This document shows positions 36,484-45,560 of a DNA stretch of 64,000 nt, in pieces. Location: positions 1 to 64,000 of the forward strand of contig JAGFZX010000008.1 in the NCBI GenBank assembly GCA_017889585.1, written 5' to 3'. Origin of the DNA: Bacillota bacterium (GTDB lineage Bacteria; Bacillota; Negativicutes; DSM-13327). A model generated the notes under the pieces. It saw only the letters and a program-made list of their open reading frames with translations. It was not told where the DNA came from and did not search any database. A program made the position numbers and the translations under genes. How positions within the stretch are numbered: the first letter of the stretch is position 1; every line of letters starts with the position of its first letter.

Positions 36484-38817
36484 ATGGTGGAATTAGTCGG
36501 TAAAGGTATTTATCTTTTACAGGGGCAGGTTATTTTGGAAGATGCTGATAAACTAGAAATAGAAGAGGTTAATCACCGTTTGAGTTATGAGGGGCTAGAG
36601 CCAATTTTGGCATCTAGCATCGAACGGGAAAAGGCGCGTACTGGAACAATTGCCTATCAAATTCTTACTCGGCACAATACGACTGATGACAGACAAAATT
36701 TAAGATTACGTTTTGATGCATTAACATCCCATGATATTACCTATGTTGGTATCGTTCAGACTGCTTGTGCTAGTGGCTTAAAAGAGTTTCCTGTTCCCTA
36801 TGTATTAACAAACTGTCACAATAGCCTCTGCGCTGTTGGTGGCACAATCAATGAAGATGATCATGTATTTGGTTTTTCGGCGGCCCGGAAGTATGGTGGC
36901 ATTTTTGTTCCTACACATCAGGCGGTTATTCATCAGTATATGAGAGAGATGATGGCTCGTTGCGGCAATATGATTCTTGGCTCTGATAGTCACACTCGCT
37001 ATGGTGCACTAGGCACAATGGCGATTGGCGAAGGTGGTGGGGAAATTGCTAAGCAACTACTGAAGCGTACTTATGATATTGCCTATCCTGAAGTGATTGG
37101 AGTATATCTAGAAGGTTGCCCACGGTTAGGTGTTGGACCTCAGGACGTTGCTCTAGCCATCATCAAGGCTGTCTTTAAAAATGGCTTTGTCAAAAACAAG
37201 GTTATGGAATTTGTAGGACCTGGCATTAGTAATCTTACCGTAGATTTTCGTAATGGCGTTGATGTTATGACGACAGAGACTACCTGCTTATCTTCCATTT
37301 GGCGTACCGATGAACAGGTACAGGAGTATTACCAAATTCATGGCCGCTCTGAAGCGTATAGCAAACTAGAGCCAGCAGAAGTGAGCTATTATGATGGTTT
37401 GGTTAAAGTGGATTTGAGCCGTATTGAGCCAATGATTGCTCTGCCTTTTCATCCCAGCAATGGGTGGACCATTTCAGAACTCAATCAAAATGCTGTTGAT
37501 ATCTTGCATCAAGTAGAGGTAGAAGGACGAATCCAAATTGATAATCCAAAGATTCATTTTCAACTAATGGATAAGCTCGTTGGCGGTAGGCTCAAAGTGG
37601 AACAAGCTGTTGTTGCTGGTTGTGCTGGTGGTACTTTTGAAAATATTGTAGCAATGGCGCAGATTCTGGGGCAGAAATCCCTGGGAGATTTCTCGTTAAG
37701 TGTTTATCCATCCAGCCAACCCGTATTTCTTGAACTCATGAATAATCGATCTATCGAAAAATTAACGATAGCTGGTGCGAGTATAAGGTCTGCCTTCTGT
37801 GGACCGTGTTTTGGTGCTGGTGATGTTCCAGCTAACAATGCACTGAGCATTCGTCACACTACACGGAACTTCATGAATCGTGAAGGTTCTAAACCCGACA
37901 ATGGTCAGTTGTCCTCAGTAGCATTGATGGATGCTCGCTCCATTGCGGCTACTGCTTTAAACGGTGGCATCTTAACGCCAGCCACTGAAGTGGAGATGTT
38001 ACCATCAACGCTTGCCTATAATTTTAACCGTGAGGTATACGATAATCGAATTTATCAAGGATTTGGTAACCCTCATCCTGAAGAAGAATTGGTCTTTGGC
38101 CCTAACATTATTCCATGGCCTACAATGCGTTCATTGCCAGAAAACTTGCTGCTTAAAGTGGCGACAGTCATTCATGATCCAGTCACTACCACTGACGAAC
38201 TAATACCTTCTGGTGAAACATCTTCCTTCCGTTCAAACCCCATGAGACTTGCTGAATTTACTCTGTCTCGTAAAGACCCTGCTTATGTGGGGAGGGCTAA
38301 AGCCATTCAGGAAATGGAGTTAAAGCGTCAACAATTATTGACTGATGACAAAGGAATAGAAGCGATTAAAGAGATTTTCTTAACCGTGTTAGAGAAGGAA
38401 CAAACGCCAGAGCAATTACAACAATTTATTAAGGATACAGGCCTCGGAAGCGTTATCTTTGCCGTTAAGCCTGGTGATGGTTCAGCCAGAGAGCAGGCGG
38501 CTTCTTGCCAAAAGGTCTTAGGTGGGGATGCAAATGTAGCCATTGAGTATGCAACAAAACGCTATCGCAGTAATCTCATCAATTGGGGAATGGTGCCGTT
38601 CACAATTGATGAAAAGGATCAGTGTAAGTTTGCGGTGGACGATTTACTCTATATCCCAGCAATCCGTCAGGCCGTAAAAGATGGTGCTGAAAGAGTGGAG
38701 GCTTACATTGTGAATGCAAATGGCAAAGTTACAATTGAACTGAAAATTGAAAATCTCTCGAAGGATGAGCGAGATATCATTTTAGCTGGATGTTTGATCA
38801 ATTATTATGCCAAATAA
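36484..38817 (+). CDS. aconitase-family hydratase (YbhJ-like)
   Basis: A [4Fe-4S] hydro-lyase of 777 residues. Aconitase motifs: GSDSHTRYGALGTMAIGEGGGEIAKQL, the first cluster Cys in VVAGCAGGTFEN and the other two in AFCGPCFGAGD; the C-terminal swivel domain follows from about residue 590. It is closer in pattern to E. coli YbhJ than to AcnA/AcnB, so the substrate may be citrate or another tricarboxylate. I use ATG 36484 (MVELVGKG); the ribosome site is weak (GAAAGAAG) and an earlier ATG lies within the operator palindrome region. Downstream are a DcuC-type carrier and isocitrate dehydrogenase. Confidence 0.85.
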   Translation: MVELVGKGIYLLQGQVILEDADKLEIEEVNHRLSYEGLEPILASSIEREKARTGTIAYQILTRHNTTDDRQNLRLRFDALTSHDITYVGIVQTACASGLKEFPVPYVLTNCHNSLCAVGGTINEDDHVFGFSAARKYGGIFVPTHQAVIHQYMREMMARCGNMILGSDSHTRYGALGTMAIGEGGGEIAKQLLKRTYDIAYPEVIGVYLEGCPRLGVGPQDVALAIIKAVFKNGFVKNKVMEFVGPGISNLTVDFRNGVDVMTTETTCLSSIWRTDEQVQEYYQIHGRSEAYSKLEPAEVSYYDGLVKVDLSRIEPMIALPFHPSNGWTISELNQNAVDILHQVEVEGRIQIDNPKIHFQLMDKLVGGRLKVEQAVVAGCAGGTFENIVAMAQILGQKSLGDFSLSVYPSSQPVFLELMNNRSIEKLTIAGASIRSAFCGPCFGAGDVPANNALSIRHTTRNFMNREGSKPDNGQLSSVALMDARSIAATALNGGILTPATEVEMLPSTLAYNFNREVYDNRIYQGFGNPHPEEELVFGPNIIPWPTMRSLPENLLLKVATVIHDPVTTTDELIPSGETSSFRSNPMRLAEFTLSRKDPAYVGRAKAIQEMELKRQQLLTDDKGIEAIKEIFLTVLEKEQTPEQLQQFIKDTGLGSVIFAVKPGDGSAREQAASCQKVLGGDANVAIEYATKRYRSNLINWGMVPFTIDEKDQCKFAVDDLLYIPAIRQAVKDGAERVEAYIVNANGKVTIELKIENLSKDERDIILAGCLINYYAK

Positions 38818-39018
38818 AAGAGGGATTTGTGGTAAGGGATGGTTATCCATCCCTAGCCCTTTGACTTAGCGGTAAGATTGTTACAATTTTTTTAAAACTT
38901 ATTGTTTGGAATATTTGGAACAATTACGCCAAAACCCATTGAAGATGAAGGAGGAATGCTTGAGAGTAAAGTTGGCTTAGGGTATTCATAATGCAATAAA
39001 ATATAGGAGGTTGTTAAT

Positions 39019-40290
39019 ATGTTACTTATACTTGGTGGCTTTATTGTTATTCTTACGGTGTATTGCTTAATTAAACAGTATGAGACGCGTATGGTTCTTT
39101 TTTGTTCAGGTGCTGTAATGGCCATTATCGCTGGTGATCTCATGGGGCCATTTAAAGCTTTTTCCCATGCCATGCAAGAAAATAAATTATTCGAAGCTAT
39201 TATATCAGTCATGGGTTTTGCCATGGTTATGAAAATAACGGAGTGTGATAAACATCTTATTAATTTGCTGATTAAACCATTGAAGAAGGCTGGGCCACTA
39301 TTAATTCCAGCGACAACTTTAGTAACGCTATTTATTAATACCTCAATTACAAGTTCGGCAGGCTGTTCAGCAGCTGTTGGCTCAATCTTAATACCTCTCA
39401 TGATGGCGGCAGGTATCCATCCAGCAATTGCTGCTGCGTCTATTTATGCCGGAACATATGGGGCTATATTTAACCCAGGATATGCACAGGTAGCAATCGT
39501 TGTCGATGTGGCGAAATCTACGCCAGTGGCTGTTGTGGCCAACCATTTTACAGCACTGCTAACTGCTGGTGTTATTGGTGCTTTTAGCTTACTTGCAGTA
39601 GCTTATTTTCGAAAAGAAAACAAGGGTTATGAATTACCTGCAGACAAAGTGGTAGAAGATACTACGGGGGATTTTAAAGTGAGTGTGCTGCGTGCTGTGA
39701 TCCCACTTATCCCTATCATTCTTCTAGTTTTGGGGAGTATGAATGTGATTCCAGCCTTTAAGCAATTGCAAATTTCCCATGCCATGATTATTGGTGTATT
39801 TTGCGCCTTTTTTGTGACAAGGGTCAATCCGGCCCAAATTTCCAAAGAATTTTGGCATGGTGTAGGAGATTCCTTTGGTCACGTTTTTGGGATTATTATT
39901 TGTGCTCTGGTTTTTGTTAGTGGTTTAAAGTCAGTTGGCATTATTCAGTCATTGATTGATCTCATGATTTCTAATCCTTCTATTGCTAAAATAAGCTCAG
40001 CTTTCGGACCCTTTGTTTTAGGAGTCATGAGCGGTTCTGGTGATGCAGCAGCTGTTGCCTTTAACAAGGCCGTTACTGTTGATGCTATAAAGTTTGGCTT
40101 ATCGCCTCTTGATATGGGAAGTATGGCAGCTATTGGTGCTGCCCTGGGACGTACAATGTCACCAGTTGCTGGTGGATTGATTATTTGCGCGACGCTAGCT
40201 GGTGCTTCACCAATGGAAGTTGCCAAACGTAATGCTCCTGGTATGAGCTTAGCCTGTATCGCTGTGTTGGTATTGCTGCTATACAGATAA
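39019..40290 (+). CDS. DcuC-family C4-dicarboxylate/organic-acid transporter
   Basis: Inner-membrane carrier of 423 residues with about 11-12 TM segments. The conserved GSGDAAAVAFNKAV loop and the preceding TSSAGCSAAVGSILIPLM segment match DcuC (PF03606). AGGAGG precedes the ATG. Placed between an aconitase-like gene and isocitrate dehydrogenase under a GntR regulator, it may carry a di- or tricarboxylate rather than fumarate/succinate. Confidence 0.83.
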   Translation: MLLILGGFIVILTVYCLIKQYETRMVLFCSGAVMAIIAGDLMGPFKAFSHAMQENKLFEAIISVMGFAMVMKITECDKHLINLLIKPLKKAGPLLIPATTLVTLFINTSITSSAGCSAAVGSILIPLMMAAGIHPAIAAASIYAGTYGAIFNPGYAQVAIVVDVAKSTPVAVVANHFTALLTAGVIGAFSLLAVAYFRKENKGYELPADKVVEDTTGDFKVSVLRAVIPLIPIILLVLGSMNVIPAFKQLQISHAMIIGVFCAFFVTRVNPAQISKEFWHGVGDSFGHVFGIIICALVFVSGLKSVGIIQSLIDLMISNPSIAKISSAFGPFVLGVMSGSGDAAAVAFNKAVTVDAIKFGLSPLDMGSMAAIGAALGRTMSPVAGGLIICATLAGASPMEVAKRNAPGMSLACIAVLVLLLYR

Positions 40291-40329
40291 TGAGGATAGG
40301 GTTTATGTACAATATAAAGGAGAATCAAT

Positions 40330-41541
40330 ATGGCTAAAAAAATTAAGATGCTCACTCCTTTAGTAGAGATAGATGGGGATGAAATGACCAGAATCATCTG
40401 GAAAATGATTAAGGACATTCTATTGACCCCATATATAGAACTAAAAACTGAATACTATGACCTTGGCCTTGAATGCAGAGACAAGACTGAGGACAAAGTA
40501 ACAGAAGAATCGGCGCTGGCTATAAAAAAGTATGGTGTTGGTGTCAAGTGTGCAACGATTACTGCAAACGCAGATCGGGTAAAGGAATATAATCTGAAAC
40601 AAATGTGGAAAAGTCCGAATGGTACAATCAGGGCTATTTTGGATGGAACAGTTTTTAGGACTCCTATTATTGTTGACAGCATTAAACCTTTTGTTAAAAC
40701 GTGGAGGAAACCAATTACAATCGCCAGACATGCCTATGGTGATATATATAGGAATGTTGAATATAGGGTTAAAGGCAAAGGGAAGGCTGAGCTTGTTTTC
40801 ACAAGTGATTTCGGTGAGGTTTCGTCTCAAACAATCCATGCTTTTGATGGCCCTGGTGTAATTCAAGGTATGCATAACCTCGATCACTCAATACAATCTT
40901 TTGCTAGAGCTTGTTTTAATTATGCTTTAGACCAAAAGCAAGATTTGTGGTTTTCGACGAAAGATACAATATCAAAGGACTATGATCATACCTTCAAAGA
41001 TCTATTCCAGGAAATCTATGATAATGAATACAAGGATAAATTTGCAGCAGCCAAGATTGAGTATTTCTACACATTAATTGACGATGTTGTTGCAAGAGTC
41101 ATGCGTTCTGAAGGTGGAATGATCTGGGCTTGCAAAAATTATGACGGAGATGTAATGTCAGATATGGTGGCAAGCGCATTTGGGAGCCTGGCAATGATGA
41201 CATCTGTCCTTGTATCTCCCGAAGGTTATTACGAATATGAAGCTGCCCATGGAACTGTTCAAAGACACTATTATAAGCATCTTAAAGGTGAGGAGACATC
41301 CACAAACTCAATGGCGACACTCTTTGCATGGACTGGAGCTTTGAAAAAACGTGGAGAACTTGATGGAATCAAGGCATTGATTGATTTTGCCCATAAGCTG
41401 GAAAAAGCCTCAATTCAAACAATTGAGGAAGGAGTCATAACAAAAGACCTTGAGGATCTTTCGGAGGTCAAACACAAAAGGATTGTAAGTACAGAAAACT
41501 TCTTACGAGAAGTAAATGAGCGTCTTGTAGCAATGTTGTAA
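40330..41541 (+). CDS. icd: NADP-dependent isocitrate dehydrogenase (eukaryotic-like type)
   Basis: A 403-residue enzyme converting isocitrate to 2-oxoglutarate. It begins with [15 protein letters not shown] and contains [34 protein letters not shown] and [12 protein letters not shown], all characteristic of the type II homodimeric NADP-IDH of eukaryotes and some bacteria rather than E. coli Icd. AAAGGAGAA precedes the ATG. Last gene of the unit, followed by a terminator. Confidence 0.93.
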   Translation: MAKKIKMLTPLVEIDGDEMTRIIWKMIKDILLTPYIELKTEYYDLGLECRDKTEDKVTEESALAIKKYGVGVKCATITANADRVKEYNLKQMWKSPNGTIRAILDGTVFRTPIIVDSIKPFVKTWRKPITIARHAYGDIYRNVEYRVKGKGKAELVFTSDFGEVSSQTIHAFDGPGVIQGMHNLDHSIQSFARACFNYALDQKQDLWFSTKDTISKDYDHTFKDLFQEIYDNEYKDKFAAAKIEYFYTLIDDVVARVMRSEGGMIWACKNYDGDVMSDMVASAFGSLAMMTSVLVSPEGYYEYEAAHGTVQRHYYKHLKGEETSTNSMATLFAWTGALKKRGELDGIKALIDFAHKLEKASIQTIEEGVITKDLEDLSEVKHKRIVSTENFLREVNERLVAML

Positions 41542-41580
41542 GGTATAAAGATAAGCGAGAAAGATATCGGAGGGAAATAA

Positions 41581-41613
41581 AAAATGACACCAACAGTTTG
41601 GTGTCATTTTTTT
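41581..41613 (+). terminator. terminator after isocitrate dehydrogenase
   Basis: Stem aaatgacacc/ggtgtcattt with seven T; it may also serve the convergent tyrS. Confidence 0.85.
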
Positions 41614-41617
41614 ATAC

Positions 41618-42835
41618 CTATTCTACAATGATACGATAGTAAGTTTTCTTGCCCTTGCGGATGAGTAGACTATTATTTTCGAATAAGTCGGCAGTGAGCA
41701 AGAAATCCAGGTCGGTTACCTTGATATCACCGATAGAGAGTCCGCCTTGCTGTATAAGTCTGCGGCCTTCACTTTTAGAAGAAACGATTCCGTTATCAGT
41801 GAGAACGTCGATTGCTTTTGAACCCAGTATTTCAGACGTAATGGTTACTGTTGGTGCATTATCCAGTGCACCAGTTCCGCCAAATAATGCTTCAGCTGCT
41901 TGTTGTGCTTTTTCAGCGACCTCCTGGCCATGGATCAGTTTAGTCACTTCAAAGGCGAGGGTTTGCTTAGCGATGTTGATCTCTTTATCTTTGAGGGCAC
42001 CTAACCGGCGAACTTCATCCATTGGTATAAAGGTTAGGAGGCCCAGGCATTTTTCCACATCGGCATCATCAATATTGCGCCAGTATTGATAAAAATCATA
42101 GGGTGAGGTTTTCTCAGCATCCAGCCAAAGGGCGCCTTTTTCTGTCTTGCCCATCTTCCGTCCGTCGCTAGTTGTCAGTAGGGTGAAGGTCAATCCGTAG
42201 GCCAGTTTACCTTCTTTGCGGCGGATAAGGTCTGCGCCAGCAAGGATGTTGGACCATTGATCATCGCCACCCATCTGCATGATGCAATTACATTGACGAT
42301 TGAGGGCTAGAAAATCGTAGGCCTGCATAAGCATATAGTTAAATTCTAGGAAAGATAGACCCTTATCAAGCCGTTGTTTGAAGCATTCGGCGGTTAACAT
42401 ACGGTTAACCGAGAAGTGCATGCCAATATCTCTCAAGAATTCAATATAATTAAGTTTCAGCAGCCAGTCCGCATTGTTGAGCATCAAAGCTTTACCCTCG
42501 GAGAAGTCAATGAAGCGCTGCATTTGTTTTTTGAAGCGTTCGCCATTGTACATGATATCCTCTTGGGTCATCATCTTGCGCATGTCGGTTTTGCCCGAAG
42601 GATCGCCAACCATTGTCGTCCCGCCGCCGATAAGGCAGACTGGGCGGTGACCAGCTTGCTGCATATGGGCCATGACCATCATTCCCAAGAAATGACCGAC
42701 GTGCAGGCTATCAGCAGTGGGATCAAAGCCGATATAAAAAGTGATTTTTTCCTTTGCTAAGAGTTCGGCAATTTCATTTTCGTGGGTAAGTTGTTGGACA
42801 AATCCTCGTTCTTTTAGAATATCAAGTACAGTCAT
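41618..42835 (-). CDS. tyrS: tyrosyl-tRNA synthetase
   Basis: Class I aminoacyl-tRNA synthetase of 405 residues charging tRNA-Tyr. HIGH motif as HVGH in [17 protein letters not shown] as KMGKT, the [11 protein letters not shown] tyrosine/ATP site, and a C-terminal S4 domain ([17 protein letters not shown]). The sequence is of the TyrZ-like branch with [26 protein letters not shown] precedes the ATG. Unlike many Firmicute tyrS genes, no T-box core is found upstream; see the leader entry. Confidence 0.95.
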   Translation of the reverse strand: MTVLDILKERGFVQQLTHENEIAELLAKEKITFYIGFDPTADSLHVGHFLGMMVMAHMQQAGHRPVCLIGGGTTMVGDPSGKTDMRKMMTQEDIMYNGERFKKQMQRFIDFSEGKALMLNNADWLLKLNYIEFLRDIGMHFSVNRMLTAECFKQRLDKGLSFLEFNYMLMQAYDFLALNRQCNCIMQMGGDDQWSNILAGADLIRRKEGKLAYGLTFTLLTTSDGRKMGKTEKGALWLDAEKTSPYDFYQYWRNIDDADVEKCLGLLTFIPMDEVRRLGALKDKEINIAKQTLAFEVTKLIHGQEVAEKAQQAAEALFGGTGALDNAPTVTITSEILGSKAIDVLTDNGIVSSKSEGRRLIQQGGLSIGDIKVTDLDFLLTADLFENNSLLIRKGKKTYYRIIVE

Positions 42836-42877
42836 TGATTCAAAAGCCTCCTTATGTTTCAGATCTGATTGTCCGGT

Positions 42878-43012
42878 ATAAAGAAAACTTGGCTTGCGCC
42901 AAGCCTTAAAGATGTTCGACTGCTAACGTATCGAACAAAGCTTATCACATCGCCCTTTAAGCAACCCGTGGCTGCTTTTTGTAATCGAGAAAGTATACTG
43001 TCTGGTGACCTA
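42878..43012 (-). repeat. degenerate copy of the dispersed intergenic repeat
   Basis: Begins ataaagaaaacttggct and the inverted gccaagcctt like the copy at 33251, and ends in a gaaagtata hairpin-like part. The middle is replaced by other sequence with its own hairpin (tgttcga/tcgaaca). Confidence 0.45.
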
Positions 43013-43160
43013 AAAAAAGTCCTAGTAAAGGACGGATATAACCCCGAGATAACATTCTTGTTGCTACTCTAATCAGCATACAAGTGAAGGTGAAACTAAT
43101 TATTTCCTATAAAATACTAATTGTAATATAGCAGGATACGCTTTAGTTGTCAATGTCATC
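43008..43160 (-). promoter_or_regulatory. promoter, leader and attenuator-like hairpin upstream of tyrS
   Basis: On the minus strand TTGACA and TATATT with 17 bases between (about 43131-43158) start a leader that meets a hairpin (gtcc/ggac) with seven T near 43010-43035, roughly 100 bases after the promoter. This looks like a terminated leader, but no known riboswitch or T-box core was recognised. Confidence 0.45.
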
Positions 43161-43197
43161 CATATCTTATTTTATCATTGCCGATAGCTGATAGACA

Positions 43198-43767
43198 TTA
43201 TACCCGAACTTCAAAATTACCGTTGCTCTTCGGCTTCGATTCTGCTTGCTGCAGGATTTTTTTTGCTGACGTTTTTGGTATAACTTGTGTTGCTGATTCA
43301 AGATTGTTTTGTGAAAGGATCAAGTTCACTATTTCGTCAGAGCTTTCTGTAGAATAATCAACAGTTGATCCTTGTTTTGGCTTATAATTTTTCCACCAAT
43401 GAACAGCCACTAGGGCAATCGCAATGATAAAAATAAGGACAAAGAAAGTACTAAAACCGGTAGATAAAGAGCTATTTTTTGATAATTGATTTGTAGGGGG
43501 AAGGATAGTATTAGAGGTAATCTCTTTAGATGTGTTATTTGAGGTGCTAAAAGAAGCCAACGGAGGAAGGTTATTGGTAGATTCGGGAGCAGAGGCGGGG
43601 GGAGGTGTGGATTGTTCCTTAGATGTAGAGACTGCTTTAGATGGATTTAGCGACTGGGGAGTGTTTGTAGTAGAAGTATGTGTATCTGTCGATGGTGCTG
43701 TTGTAGACGTTTTCATACTAGGAGGAGTGGGGGGAGTAGGTTTGGTCGGTGGAATTGGGGATTGCAT
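43198..43767 (-). CDS. Pro/Thr/Ser-rich single-pass membrane protein
   Basis: A 189-residue protein. Residues 1-100 are a low-complexity Pro-Thr-Ser-Asn linker (PPTKPTPPTPP and similar), a TM segment follows (about 105-127, STGFSTFFVLIFIIAIALVAV), then WWKNYKPKQG and a C-terminal polar domain of about 60 residues (DEIVNLILSQNNLESATQVI). There is no signal peptide. AGGAGG precedes ATG 43767. Not recognised; it may tether a small cytoplasmic or periplasmic domain. Divergent from the DivIVA-like/glycosyltransferase locus. Confidence 0.65.
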   Translation of the reverse strand: MQSPIPPTKPTPPTPPSMKTSTTAPSTDTHTSTTNTPQSLNPSKAVSTSKEQSTPPPASAPESTNNLPPLASFSTSNNTSKEITSNTILPPTNQLSKNSSLSTGFSTFFVLIFIIAIALVAVHWWKNYKPKQGSTVDYSTESSDEIVNLILSQNNLESATQVIPKTSAKKILQQAESKPKSNGNFEVRV

Positions 43768-43799
43768 GAGCAAACCTCCTTTTAGAAAAATGTATAATT

Positions 43800-43844
43800 A
43801 GGATAGGCACAGGGGAATATCTCTGAATCTCCTGTGCCTATCCT
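43800..43844. repeat. 14-bp inverted repeat in the divergent intergenic region
   Basis: aggataggcacagg (43800-43813) and cctgtgcctatcct (43831-43844), exact complements. Both neighbouring genes start away from it, so it cannot be a usual terminator; operator or 5'-UTR hairpin. Confidence 0.55.
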
Positions 43845-43930
43845 ATCATATTTTATCAATTTCCGAAATAAGGAGGAGAAATATTGATTGTATCCAATGG
43901 GGAGAGAGGAAAAAAGGCAATAAGTGGCGA

Positions 43931-43959
43931 TTGACAGGTGTAATTTTGTAACGTAAGAT
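43931..43959 (+). promoter_or_regulatory. promoter of the DivIVA-like/glycosyltransferase locus
   Basis: TTGACA (43931-43936) and TAAGAT (43954-43959) with 17 bases between, about 115 bases before the first start codon. Confidence 0.6.
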
Positions 43960-44074
43960 GAATTTAATTGGCGAATGTATAAAAAGAATCCTTGTATTTT
44001 TTTTGAAACTCAAAGTCGAATATTGTCGTGATTTGGCGGAAACAATACCGAAAATTTAGAAGGAGTCATTTCTT

Positions 44075-44605
44075 ATGAAAAGTTTTAAAAAACAATTTTG
44101 GGGTTATCGGCAAACCGATGTGGACAAATATTTGGACAATTTGCATAAAGAACATCAAATATTGATGAGTACTAAAAAGGTTAAATTGTCTGATGTTATA
44201 ACTAAGAAAAATAAAATCATGTCTGAAATTGCTCATGCGGAGCAGATATTGAAAAAATATAGAGATGAAGAACGGCAGTCATTTGATTTATTGGCAGTTG
44301 AATTAGCGAGTGCCAAGCATATTGTTCGTGAGGCGGAAGAAAAAGGTCAAACTATAAAACGAGCGGCTTTAAATAACTTACAGGCTCAAGAAGAGCGATT
44401 GTTCTATCTGCAGGAACTTATGCAGCAGGTTTATGGGAAAATAGCGGATGTGATGACCAATCTGCGGGAGATTAATGATGGACAAGAGGAGATTAATGTA
44501 GCTGCAGGGTACTATTCTACAGGATTACGGGTTATTAAAAGATATGGTAGTGAGCGCAAAACCGTTAGTAATACATGCTCTGCAGGGGTAAGAGGGGTAG
44601 GATAA
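44075..44605 (+). CDS. DivIVA-like coiled-coil protein
   Basis: A 176-residue soluble protein. The N-terminus FKKQFWGYRQTDVDKYLDNL matches the DivIVA/GpsB membrane-binding motif (F-x-GY-x-x-x-V-D-x-F/Y-L), followed by a predicted coiled coil (about residues 20-135). The C-terminus is short and polar. DivIVA-type proteins recruit partners to curved or septal membrane. AGAAGGAG precedes the ATG. First gene of a five-gene co-directional locus; the next gene repeats the same N-terminal motif. Confidence 0.78.
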   Translation: MKSFKKQFWGYRQTDVDKYLDNLHKEHQILMSTKKVKLSDVITKKNKIMSEIAHAEQILKKYRDEERQSFDLLAVELASAKHIVREAEEKGQTIKRAALNNLQAQEERLFYLQELMQQVYGKIADVMTNLREINDGQEEINVAAGYYSTGLRVIKRYGSERKTVSNTCSAGVRGVG

Positions 44606-44625
44606 GTAAGCTAGTGGGGTGTACA

Positions 44626-45513
44626 ATGATGAGCAGAGTATCATTTAGGAAGGCTTTTTGGGGCTATGATATAGAGTGGGTGGAACAGGTTATAGCTGAT
44701 AAACTTCGGGAACTGGAGGAAGGGAGTCAGCTAATAGACATTGATGAAAAGCAGAAACAGTTGGAAAATATGCTTGATTTCCTTAAAGTTAAGATGAAAA
44801 TTGCTGAGCAATGCAGGGCGTTAGTAGTGAGAACAGGTGCCTATGATCATGGCTTTGCCGATCGCCTTATAAATAATGCCCGGGAAAAGGCACTTGCCAT
44901 ATTAGCTGAAGCCTACAATTATGCTGAAGCAAGAAAAGTTGAAGAAACAATTGTTGTAAGGAAAATTGCAGAAATAGAACAAACTTTGGCGATGCTAAAA
45001 CGTGAAAATAGTCGTATTTTATCAAGCGTACCATTTGAAAAGATCCTGGATCGTGGCAAGCAAGCGGATGACGTAAATGCTTTTATAAATACCCAGGATG
45101 ATAGTGGTGAAGAGGTGTTTGAAGATCAGTCAATTAGGGTTAGCACTGCTGATCGCAATGTGCTAATCGTCGAAGACGATAAGATGGTTGAACATTTGCT
45201 GACCTCGTTACTGGAACGTGAAGGGTTTGCCAGCGTTACTGCTAGGGACGGATGGTGTGCTATGCAATTAATTAATGAAATGGCTCCGCCAAGGGTTGCA
45301 TTACTTGATATCATGTTACCTTACATTAACGGATTGCAATTGCTTAAGTATATTCGTACAAAAAGAGAATGGGATAGAACAGCAGTTATTATGCTGACTG
45401 ATAATGTTGCCGAGGGAGACGTTATCTTCGCGATGAAGAATGGAGCTAATGATTGTATACAAAAACCCTTTAGCCCCCGGGAACTGATAGCGCGTGTAAA
45501 CCGCTTTGCTTAA
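44626..45513 (+). CDS. DivIVA-like/response-regulator receiver fusion protein
   Basis: A 295-residue protein. Residues about 3-30 (RVSFRKAFWGYDIEWVEQV) again look like the DivIVA N-terminal motif, followed by coiled coil (about 30-150) and an acidic linker. From about residue 176 a CheY-like receiver domain begins: NVLIVEDD, phospho-Asp in ALLDIMLPYINGLQLL, MLTDN and the KPFSPREL lysine. There is no DNA-binding or enzymatic output. So phosphorylation may control a membrane-associated scaffold. Start at ATG 44626 after GTGGGGTG. No kinase lies nearby. Confidence 0.82.
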   Translation: MMSRVSFRKAFWGYDIEWVEQVIADKLRELEEGSQLIDIDEKQKQLENMLDFLKVKMKIAEQCRALVVRTGAYDHGFADRLINNAREKALAILAEAYNYAEARKVEETIVVRKIAEIEQTLAMLKRENSRILSSVPFEKILDRGKQADDVNAFINTQDDSGEEVFEDQSIRVSTADRNVLIVEDDKMVEHLLTSLLEREGFASVTARDGWCAMQLINEMAPPRVALLDIMLPYINGLQLLKYIRTKREWDRTAVIMLTDNVAEGDVIFAMKNGANDCIQKPFSPRELIARVNRFA

Positions 45514-45560
45514 GTTGCCCAGATGTATAAATGATTTTATTTAAGAGAGTGGGATAGCGA

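Noticed and set aside
38892-39401. 169-codon frame on the minus strand
   Set aside because: Antisense to the start of the DcuC-type gene, whose membrane-protein sequence and ribosome site are convincing.
43018-43140. About 41-codon frame in the tyrS leader (possible leader peptide)
   Set aside because: It contains three Tyr codons but they are not clustered, and no ribosome site precedes the ATG.
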